Source: CAZGSV01 sp964528605
Lineage (GTDB): Bacteria > Armatimonadota > Zipacnadia > CAZGSV01
Direction of reading: 5' to 3'
DNA: 7,273 nt
NCBI GenBank assembly: GCA_964528605.1
Contig: CAZGSV010000141.1
Span: forward strand, 1 to 7,273
Position 1 is the stretch's first letter, and each line of letters begins with the position of its first letter. A program made the translations under genes and the position numbers. The notes beneath the pieces are model-generated. The model did not search any database and was not told the DNA's origin. It was given only the letters and a program-made list of their open reading frames with translations. Positions 1 through 5,420 of the stretch are shown here, in pieces.

Positions 1-173
1 CGGGCGCCTTGTGCGCGCCCGGTAGGCTCATGGTCCACAATGCGGGCGCCGGCCTCGACCTCTCGTGGCTGCGCGCCGGCTACCGCGCCGCCGGCGCTCA
101 GGGCAATCTGGTAGTGCGCGACGGACAGGCCTCCGTCGCTGATATCATAGACTGGTTAGGAGGTGGGCGGTGA
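1..173 (+). CDS. C-terminal fragment of a probable alpha/beta hydrolase (acetyl-esterase-like)
   Basis: An open frame enters from the left edge (first full codon at base 3) and stops with TGA at 171-173, giving 56 residues. The fragment reads like a genuine C-terminus: a hydrophobic strand with PGRLMVHNAG, then a short helix around LSWLRAGYRAAG, a strand (NLVVRDG) and a final helix ending DIIDWLGGGR. A strand of the type 'APRPLLVHN', followed by a 'W..A.YRAAG' helix and a C-terminal helix, is what I remember from the last strand and helix of secreted alpha/beta hydrolases annotated as acetyl-xylan-esterase-like or prolyl-oligopeptidase-like in Planctomycetes and relatives. The nucleophile serine and any signal peptide lie outside the window, so the enzymatic call is an inference. 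The stop overlaps or nearly abuts the start of the next gene on the same strand, so the two are probably co-transcribed. Confidence 0.6.
   Translation, partial: GALCAPGRLMVHNAGAGLDLSWLRAGYRAAGAQGNLVVRDGQASVADIIDWLGGGR
158..163 (+). promoter_or_regulatory. AGGAGG Shine-Dalgarno-like site inside the end of the upstream gene
   Basis: A perfect AGGAGG lies within the last codons of the partial upstream gene. It overlaps the GTG at 163 by one base and is 23 nt from the ATG at 187, so it fits neither start at normal spacing (5-10 nt). It may promote re-initiation after the TGA at 171-173, or it may be chance from the codons TTA GGA GGT. Confidence 0.35.
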
Positions 174-186
174 CGCCCCAAAAGCC

Positions 187-1323
187 ATGACCAAGCACGA
201 ACCCAAAGTCGGAGGTCCCCGCGGTTCCCGTCCCGAAGACTACCCCGGTGTTATTGATGTCGTCTCCGAGGTCTTCAATCCCGGCCTCGATAAGTGGCTC
301 CCCATCCTCTTCAACCAGAACAACCTCGACAACCTGCGCATCATGCTCGAGGACGGCAAGGTCGTCTCCCACGTCGGCATCAGCCGCGTGGACGCCTCCC
401 TCGACGGCTGCACGGTCGGCTTCGGCCTCATCGGCTGCGTCGCTACTTACGAGCAGAACCGCGGGCGCGGCTACGCCACCCTGCTCATGCAGGACTCCAT
501 GGAGAAGATCCAAGCCGACGGCGGCGACGTCATGATGGTCTCCGGTGGCCGCGGCCTCTACCGCCGCATCGACTGCGCCGATGTCGGTAAGCAAGCCATG
601 GCGCGCATTGAGGCCGGCTCCATGCCTCCGGCGCCCGTGGAAGTAACCCTAAGACCCATCACCCTCCCCGACGACCTCGACTTCATGCTCCAGGCCTACT
701 CCCGCAAGACCGCCCACTTCGTCCGCTCGCGCGAAATGCTCACCACACTCCTCGGTGGCGCGCCGGGACAGCGCGAGGGACAGTCGAACCTCATCGTCCT
801 CAACGACGGCGCGCCCGCCGCTTACCTCTGTCTCCGCTGGCGCAGAGATCACGGCGTCCATGTCCGCGAGTACGCCGGCGAACCGGCCGCCATACTCGAC
901 GGCCTGCGCGCCGCCATGTGCGAGAACGGCCTCCAACGCGGCGGCCTGAGCGTCGGCGGCTGGGACAAGCCCCTCCTCGATGAGCTCGCCCGCCGCGGCG
1001 TCTCCCTCGAATGGGGCGGCGCCGGCGGCACGTTCAAGATCCTCAACCCCCGGCGCTTCCTGCAGACCATACGCCCGCTCCTCGTCCGCCGCGCCGGCGA
1101 GGCCGTGGCCAATGCCCTTTCGGTTGAGGGCACCCCCGACGACGTCACCGTCCGCCTCGGCGACCAGTCCCTCCGCGTCGAGGGCCAAGCGGTCGCCCAG
1201 CTCTTCTTCGGCACCCTGGACGACCGCGAGAAGGCCTCCTACCCCGCCTCCGGCCCTCTCCGCAATGCCCTCGAGAAGACCCTACCCCTCCCAGTCCCCA
1301 TGTACGAAATGAACTACGTCTAG
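187..1323 (+). CDS. GNAT family N-acetyltransferase, Eis-like multi-domain
   Basis: This 378-residue protein (from ATG 187) is a predicted cytoplasmic acetyl-CoA-dependent acyltransferase. The N-terminal GNAT domain spans about residues 10-140. It carries the acetyl-CoA pyrophosphate-binding motif A as QNRGRGYA at residues 90-97, on the usual beta-strand/turn/helix, with GGRGLYRRID following as the next conserved block. Residues about 150-285 look like a second, degenerate GNAT lobe, and the last 90 or so resemble the SCP2-like C-terminal domain, ending MYEMNYV. This three-part plan and length match the Eis group (about 400 residues), in which the free C-terminal carboxylate is thought to take part in catalysis. 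The start is uncertain. A GTG at 163 is in frame but shares a base with the AGGAGG at 158-163, so that Shine-Dalgarno cannot serve it. ATG 187 has no good ribosome site but lies 13 nt after the upstream stop, fitting translational coupling. The substrate (amine of a small molecule or protein) is unknown. Confidence 0.9.
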   Translation: MTKHEPKVGGPRGSRPEDYPGVIDVVSEVFNPGLDKWLPILFNQNNLDNLRIMLEDGKVVSHVGISRVDASLDGCTVGFGLIGCVATYEQNRGRGYATLLMQDSMEKIQADGGDVMMVSGGRGLYRRIDCADVGKQAMARIEAGSMPPAPVEVTLRPITLPDDLDFMLQAYSRKTAHFVRSREMLTTLLGGAPGQREGQSNLIVLNDGAPAAYLCLRWRRDHGVHVREYAGEPAAILDGLRAAMCENGLQRGGLSVGGWDKPLLDELARRGVSLEWGGAGGTFKILNPRRFLQTIRPLLVRRAGEAVANALSVEGTPDDVTVRLGDQSLRVEGQAVAQLFFGTLDDREKASYPASGPLRNALEKTLPLPVPMYEMNYV

Positions 1324-1358
1324 CGCGCAGACAGCGACCCCCGCCGCCGACACCCGTA

Positions 1359-1401
1359 GGGGCAGGCGCCCCTGCCCGCCCGCCTGAGGCGGGTCTGCCC
1401 C
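1359..1401. repeat. Compound GC-rich palindrome (possible terminator or REP-like element)
   Basis: An outer stem pairs GGGGCAG (1359-1365) with CTGCCCC (1395-1401) and encloses an inner stem CCCGCC-TGA-GGCGGG (1379-1393). A competing fold pairs GGGCAGG (1360-1366) with CCTGCCC (1371-1377) around a 4-nt loop. It lies 35 bp after the GNAT stop, where a terminator would be expected. The absence of a T-tract and the recurrence of the CCGCC-N3-GGCGG core at 1604-1622 also fit a dispersed palindromic repeat. Confidence 0.6.
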
Positions 1402-1414
1402 AGGCACGATCAAC

Positions 1415-1456
1415 GCGGGTTCACCCGCCCAGCCCCGCCGGCGGAGCGCAGGCGGG
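1415..1456. repeat. Two adjacent small inverted repeats
   Basis: GCGGGT (1415-1420) and ACCCGC (1423-1428) form a tight hairpin with a 2-nt centre. Directly after it, CCCGCC (1434-1439) can pair with GGCGGG (1451-1456) across an 11-nt loop. The same CCCGCC/GGCGGG words make up the neighbouring palindrome at 1379-1393, so all of them could cross-pair. Confidence 0.45.
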
Positions 1457-1603
1457 CCTGCACCCCAGATACCGTCCGGCGTAACCCAGGCGGCTCGGAA
1501 GGACCCATTTGCAGCACGGGCTCGAAGCCCAAGGAGTCCCCCAACCTCTTCCCGAGCCCCTTCCGCTTCCCTCGGCATCACCCATCCGCCCAAAGTACAA
1601 GGA

Positions 1604-1622
1604 GCCCCGCCAGAGGCGGGGC
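1604..1622. repeat. Perfect 8-bp-stem hairpin (GCCCCGCC-AGA-GGCGGGGC)
   Basis: GCCCCGCC (1604-1611) pairs perfectly with GGCGGGGC (1615-1622) over a 3-nt AGA loop. It lies about 90 bp beyond the GH123 stop on the minus strand. No T-run follows on either strand, so strong intrinsic termination is not clear. It shares its CCGCC-[T/A]GA-GGCGG core with the palindrome at 1379-1393, suggesting a family of dispersed elements in this genome. Confidence 0.6.
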
Positions 1623-1658
1623 GACAGACCCGATCGCCTCGCTCCGGGCGGGGCCCTC

Positions 1659-1730
1659 CCGTCTACCGTTTGCCGTCTACCTGTTCCGAGCATGCCGAGG
1701 GACCGTCTACCCTCACTGGCCACTGGCCAC
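1659..1730. repeat. Short direct repeats CCGTCTACC (x3) and CACTGGC (x2.4)
   Basis: CCGTCTACC occurs at 1659-1667, 1673-1681 and 1703-1711. It is followed immediately by tandem CACTGGC copies at 1714-1720 and 1721-1727 plus a partial CAC at 1728-1730. Read on the minus strand these are AGTGGCC repeats followed by GGTAGACGG copies. The AGTGGCC array lies inside the last codons of the GH123 gene and supplies its TGA stop (1713-1715). Confidence 0.7.
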
Positions 1731-4700
1731 TACCCCCCCCAGCGCCTCTATCGCGCCACCAACCAGCGCCCGGTACTTCTCCAGCGTCTCGTACGCCCGC
1801 GACGAAGCCTCCGCCTGTTGCCCGGCCGTCACCGGCAGCCCCGGCATCTCCCCAAACGGCAGCACCGCCGCCATCGCCTCCTCCCGCAGCGAGCGCGCCT
1901 GTGCGGCCTCCTTCCTCAGCCCCGCCGCCTCCGCCCGATCCGCCAGTTGCCCCAGCAGGTAGAGGTAAAGGTAATCCTCCACCCCCTCGCGATACGCCTC
2001 CAGCCTCTTCGTCGGATATAGGTGCTCCCATCCTCCACTTATCGCGTGGTTGGCAACGGTCGCTCCTGGCTCGCTAGGCCAAGCGCCCCACGGGTGGTCT
2101 ATGAGCACCCATCCGCCCGCTCCCGTCGCACCGTACTTCGCGCACTCCCAAGGCATTATCCGATACCGGCGCCAAGTGCTCTGCGGCCCGTAGATGCCGT
2201 AACAGACCACCTGCCCGCCCGCCGCCAGCGTCTGTCGCATGAACTCATGTCCCCACTTCGAGTGAAACGCGTTCTCCGGCTGCGGGCACCACAAGTCATA
2301 GTAGGGCAACACCAGTTGCAGGTCGTAAACGTCGTGCGGGCTCACGAAGTCAATGTAGAAGCGCACCCTCGAGTCTATCTGCTTCGCCACCCGGCTCAGC
2401 GAGGCAATCAGGCAAGTCGCGCCGCGATTCGGCTCGTCTATCGGATAGAACGCCCAGTCCGCGTAGTCGAGCCCGAGGTCCTTCAGATGCGCCGCCACCA
2501 GCGGCAGCCACTGCTCGTACATCCTGCGCGCCCGCGGTCGCATCTCCACCAGCCGCCCCTGTGCCATGTTCACCTCTTCAACCTCGAAGCCATCCGGCAG
2601 GCTGATGAACGGCTCGTTGAACAGGAACGACGCCTGCCCCGCCGACCGCCGCAGCGCCACGTACGCATCCACCTGGCTGAAATCCGGCGGCTTGACCATC
2701 TTGCCGCCCTCATCGAACTCACCGAGAGGGATCCCCACGCCCGGGAACAAGTTGATGTAGTAGTCCGCCTGGAACTTCGCCCACTCGGGATGCGTGTCCC
2801 ACTCGCGGTACGACCACCAGCACGACAGAAACGGATTCGGCTCGGGCAGCGCCACCGGCCGCACGCGCAAACGCACGTTGATGATCTCCGCCGAGCGCTC
2901 GGGCGCGACCTCGCTCACCACCAGCGGCAGCAGGTACTCGCCCGCCTCCAGCCCCCGTGTGTCCAGCGTCAGCCACACCTGCCGCGTCTCCCAAGGAGGC
3001 AGCACGAAGTAGCCCGCCGCGTTCGCCTCCGGCAGGTAATCGGCGTAGACCACCGGCGCGCCCTCCGCCTGCGGCGCCGCGATGTTCGCCACCTCTCGTA
3101 TCGTCAACCTCTCCCACGCCAGCGCGCGGGCCTCCCCAGGCGCCGGGTGCGGCCGCACGCGCACGCTCCGCGTCACGCTGGTGAGATTCGTGAGGTTGAC
3201 CGTGGTCGAGTACCACTCGCCCTTTAGCACGGTCGCGGCGATCTCCTGCGCGAGCCCTGTGGCGGGCCTCGCGAGCGCGGGCACCGCCTCCCAAGGATTG
3301 CTCCGCCACACCACCACCCGCCGAGACTCGTCATTCACGAGCCGCGCCGCGCTGCACTCTGCGACCGCCGCCCACTCCTCCACCTCCTCGCGCACCCCCG
3401 CCGCGAACGCTATCGCCTCCGCCTGCTGCTCGGCGCTCATCTCCGCAAACACGCGGGCCCGCTCGCGCAGGGCTGTCAGCCGCCTCTGCAGCCGCTCCAG
3501 CCGCAACTCCAGGTCCTCGACCTCCTGAGGACGGCGCGCGCGCAAGCGCTCTATCGCGTTCCCCACGCGCCCGAGCCGCTCGTTCACCAACGCCTCGTCC
3601 TCCGCGCCCAGGGCGACCGACCGGTAGAGAGCCCACGCCTCGTCCAGCACCGCCCCATCGCTCAGGCGCCGGAGCGTCACCTCGGCGCGGTAATCTCCGT
3701 TCGCAAGAACTGGAAAGCGCAGCGCCACCTCCTCGCTCTTGTCGGCGAAATCCACCGCCGTTGAATAGCGGACGGCCGTCGGATCGGTGACCGCAAGCAG
3801 CAAGCGAACCGCCTCTCCGTCAGGATTGCTCACTTGCCCAAGCGCCGTGTTGCCTCCCAAGAAGAAATCGCCGGCGCTCACCGAGGCCTCTGCCGAACGT
3901 GGCGCATTCGTCGCTGCCACTTGCGGCGCCCCTTCGTCCGCCGCCGACACTCGCGCCCCCGCCTCGACGGCGGCGCGCCCCCCGGTAGCATCCGCGGACT
4001 GCGTCAAATCGAGCCGGTGCATCGGCCAGAGCAGCGAAGCCGGGCCTCGGTACTTGCCCATCCGGAAGCAATACACCTTGCCCGTCTCCGTCGCCAGCAC
4101 CATCTCCAGCGCGCCGTCGCCGTCCACGTCTCCGAGAGCCGGCGACGCATTCATCCCGCCCTCCACCCGCATCTCCTCCTTGAGCGTGCCGTCCGGCGCA
4201 AGGAAGTAAACATAGCGGCTCCGGTCAGGCAGGACGATCTCCTGCGCCCCGTCCGCGTCAACGTCCCCGATCGCCGGCGCGTAGGGAACCTTCCCGTGGG
4301 TCGCGAACTCCCATCGCTTCTTGCCCTGCGCGTCCAGGCAGTAGGCCTTCAACGCCCACATCGAAGTGAAGACGATCTCCTTCCTCCCGTCGCCGTCGAG
4401 ATCTGCAACGGCAATGGAAGCGTCAATCGCGCCCGCCGACGGAAAAGACCAAAGCGTCCGCCCCGACGCTCCCTCGAGCGCGAACAGCGTCCCCTCGCCC
4501 CCCCCGACGAGGACCTCCACGGCGCCGTCTCCATTCAGGTCCGCGCACACGGGTCCCGCCACCCCGTTCTTCACCGGCCGGGCCGTCCACAATGTGTCGC
4601 CCTCGGCAGTCAGGCAGACCAGTTGCCCGTACTCGCACGGCACCAGCATCTCCGCTCTGCCGTCGCCGTTCACGTCCGCCACGGCCAGCAGCGAAGTGGC

Positions 4701-5222
4701 CCCGCTCGGCACCCCAACCTCCCGCAGCAGCCCCCCCGCGGGGCTCAGGTAAGTGACCGTGCCCTCGGTCTGGGATACAGCCAGGCAAGTTGCGTCGCCT
4801 GTTCCAATCACTCCCACAGAAGTCCAATCCACCGTGTTGGCCAGTTGGTACTGCCACAGGAGCCTCCCCGTGGGGCTCAGAGGCGCACTGGCGGAGCCGA
4901 CCGTTCCCAGGCAGAGCACCTTGCCCCCCCGCGTGGCCGCGACGATCTCGAACGCGCCGTCGCCATTCAAGTCCGCCACCGCCGCGCCCGAGTTGAACTC
5001 CTCCTCGGCGTTTGCCCGCCACAAGAGAACGCCGTCCGGTCCCAGACACGACACCTCCCCGCCCTGGCCGAGGATGAGCGTCTCCAACCGCCCATCCCCG
5101 TTGAGATCGGCCACCAGCGGCGAGCACACAATCCCGCTCTGCTCCTGATACACCCACAGCGGCTGCGGCCCTTGGGCAAGGCCCACGAGAACGCCCAGCA
5201 GCGAGAAGATCAAAGTAGGCAT
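1713..5222 (-). CDS. Secreted beta-propeller/GH123-type (DUF4091) glycoside hydrolase
   Basis: This 1169-residue protein is probably exported and acts on glycans. Residues 1-18 form a short hydrophobic signal peptide (cleavage likely near AQG, though the n-region has no positive charge). Residues 19-405 are a beta-propeller of about eight 45-residue units, each with a 'G..LW' strand, most with an ADxNGDG calcium loop. Residues 406-450 are an Ala-rich linker, 450-540 a small beta-domain, 541-630 a charged helical, coiled-coil-like segment, 640-790 a beta-sandwich, and 795-1095 a TIM-barrel-like domain. The last contains YPIDEPN at 926-932 and, at about 975-1095, the DUF4091 signature, including LEAYREGVEDYLYLYLL. 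DUF4091 is the catalytic domain of family GH123 (beta-N-acetylgalactosaminidases), where an adjacent Asp-Glu pair does substrate-assisted catalysis; D929-E930 fits. The beta-sandwich before the barrel also fits GH123. ATG 5222 is preceded by AGGAGG at 9-nt spacing, and an in-frame stop at 5247-5249 rules out a much longer form. Substrate is inferred only; many DUF4091 proteins are uncharacterised. Confidence 0.93.
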   Translation of the reverse strand: MPTLIFSLLGVLVGLAQGPQPLWVYQEQSGIVCSPLVADLNGDGRLETLILGQGGEVSCLGPDGVLLWRANAEEEFNSGAAVADLNGDGAFEIVAATRGGKVLCLGTVGSASAPLSPTGRLLWQYQLANTVDWTSVGVIGTGDATCLAVSQTEGTVTYLSPAGGLLREVGVPSGATSLLAVADVNGDGRAEMLVPCEYGQLVCLTAEGDTLWTARPVKNGVAGPVCADLNGDGAVEVLVGGGEGTLFALEGASGRTLWSFPSAGAIDASIAVADLDGDGRKEIVFTSMWALKAYCLDAQGKKRWEFATHGKVPYAPAIGDVDADGAQEIVLPDRSRYVYFLAPDGTLKEEMRVEGGMNASPALGDVDGDGALEMVLATETGKVYCFRMGKYRGPASLLWPMHRLDLTQSADATGGRAAVEAGARVSAADEGAPQVAATNAPRSAEASVSAGDFFLGGNTALGQVSNPDGEAVRLLLAVTDPTAVRYSTAVDFADKSEEVALRFPVLANGDYRAEVTLRRLSDGAVLDEAWALYRSVALGAEDEALVNERLGRVGNAIERLRARRPQEVEDLELRLERLQRRLTALRERARVFAEMSAEQQAEAIAFAAGVREEVEEWAAVAECSAARLVNDESRRVVVWRSNPWEAVPALARPATGLAQEIAATVLKGEWYSTTVNLTNLTSVTRSVRVRPHPAPGEARALAWERLTIREVANIAAPQAEGAPVVYADYLPEANAAGYFVLPPWETRQVWLTLDTRGLEAGEYLLPLVVSEVAPERSAEIINVRLRVRPVALPEPNPFLSCWWSYREWDTHPEWAKFQADYYINLFPGVGIPLGEFDEGGKMVKPPDFSQVDAYVALRRSAGQASFLFNEPFISLPDGFEVEEVNMAQGRLVEMRPRARRMYEQWLPLVAAHLKDLGLDYADWAFYPIDEPNRGATCLIASLSRVAKQIDSRVRFYIDFVSPHDVYDLQLVLPYYDLWCPQPENAFHSKWGHEFMRQTLAAGGQVVCYGIYGPQSTWRRYRIMPWECAKYGATGAGGWVLIDHPWGAWPSEPGATVANHAISGGWEHLYPTKRLEAYREGVEDYLYLYLLGQLADRAEAAGLRKEAAQARSLREEAMAAVLPFGEMPGLPVTAGQQAEASSRAYETLEKYRALVGGAIEALGGVVASGQ
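4104..5111 (-). repeat. Seven FG-GAP-type calcium-loop repeats (propeller blades) within the GH123 protein
   Basis: The motif [A/G]D[L/V][N/D][G/A]DG..E begins at residues 38, 83, 182, 227, 273, 319 and 364 of the encoded protein, that is at nucleotides 5111, 4976, 4679, 4544, 4406, 4268 and 4133 downward. Spacing is 45-46 residues except for one 99-residue gap, which holds a degenerate unit around residues 137-149 (VIGTGDATCLAV). Counting that unit gives eight blades. Such Asp-rich loops bind calcium in integrin-like FG-GAP domains. The alternating PxGxLLW strands are PQQ-propeller-like, so this is a hybrid repeat. Confidence 0.85.
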
Positions 5223-5231
5223 CGTGACATT

Positions 5232-5237
5232 CCTCCT
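5232..5237 (-). promoter_or_regulatory. Ribosome binding site of the GH123 gene
   Basis: On the minus strand AGGAGG lies 9 nt before the ATG at 5222. It fixes the start: the nearby ATG at 5230 is out of frame and too close to the site. Confidence 0.85.
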
Positions 5238-5404
5238 GACGGCACCCTAGAGCGTAGCGAAGAGCGCGACGAGGGTAAAGGCGTGCCGGCGACGGCCAGC
5301 GTGCGCCCGCTCGCATCCCCGGCACTGCCGAACCCCTTGCAGCCCCGCCCGGCGACGGTGCAACATGTTCCATGCGTGCCTAGCCCTAAGGGAGCATTGA
5401 GCAC

Positions 5405-5412
5405 AAGGGAAG
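5405..5412 (+). promoter_or_regulatory. Ribosome binding site of the cyclodeaminase-family gene
   Basis: AAGGGAAG precedes the ATG at 5421 with about 8-10 nt spacing. In-frame alternatives at GTG 5412 and TTG 5397 are less likely: the purine run AAGGGAG at 5388-5394 leaves only 2 nt before the TTG, and the homologous family typically begins with a 'M..L...V..LG' pattern that matches ATG 5421. Confidence 0.6.
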
Positions 5413-5420
5413 TGACCGGC

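Larger units (their letters stand above)
1324..1712. other. Non-coding, palindrome-rich convergent intergenic region (389 bp)
   Basis: This stretch separates the converging GNAT and GH123 genes. None of its open frames shows credible protein-like composition; they read as proline/arginine-rich or glycine-rich translations of GC-rich DNA. What it holds is structure: a compound hairpin at 1359-1401, smaller inverted repeats at 1415-1428 and 1434-1456, a perfect 8-bp-stem hairpin at 1604-1622, three copies of CCGTCTACC between 1659 and 1711, and an 11-bp inverted repeat (1568-1578 with 1692-1702). Some of these may act as transcription terminators for the two converging genes, but none has the trailing T-run of a classical intrinsic terminator. 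Confidence 0.75.
5223..5420. promoter_or_regulatory. Divergent intergenic region between the GH123 and cyclodeaminase-family genes
   Basis: This 198-bp gap is the only place for promoters of both divergent genes. I see no convincing -35/-10 pair. The best rightward candidate is TTGCAG at 5337-5342, followed 19 nt later by a poor -10 (AACATG, 5362-5367). An 8-bp palindrome AACATGTT (5362-5369) could be part of an operator, but it is too short to claim. No riboswitch or leader peptide is evident. Confidence 0.45.

Noticed and set aside
1324..1712. CRISPR array or tandem-repeat RNA locus
   Set aside because: Repeats are 7-9 bp, irregularly spaced and without spacer-repeat periodicity; no cas gene is present.
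1509..2021. Plus-strand open frame crossing the intergenic gap
   Set aside because: Translation is Pro/Arg/Leu-rich low complexity; its second half is antisense to the DUF4091 domain and its first half crosses the palindromes.
2022..3227. Long plus-strand open frame of about 400 codons
   Set aside because: Arg/His/Pro-rich shadow of the GH123 catalytic and sandwich domains, whose minus-strand frame has clear homology and a good ribosome site.
5362..5369. AACATGTT palindrome as an operator in the divergent region
   Set aside because: Only 8 bp, single copy and no second half-site or nearby regulator gene; expected by chance often enough.
4423..5373. Minus-strand open frame of over 300 codons overlapping the start of the GH123 gene
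   Set aside because: Different frame from the FG-GAP repeats, Gly/Arg/Ala-rich, no domain; a shadow of the real frame.
3834..5420. A stop-free plus-strand frame of more than 500 codons running into the cyclodeaminase-family gene
   Set aside because: It is exactly antisense to the propeller part of the GH123 protein, is rich in Arg, Pro and His with no recognisable domain, and follows from GC-biased codons on the other strand. The cyclodeaminase homology begins only at about 5421.
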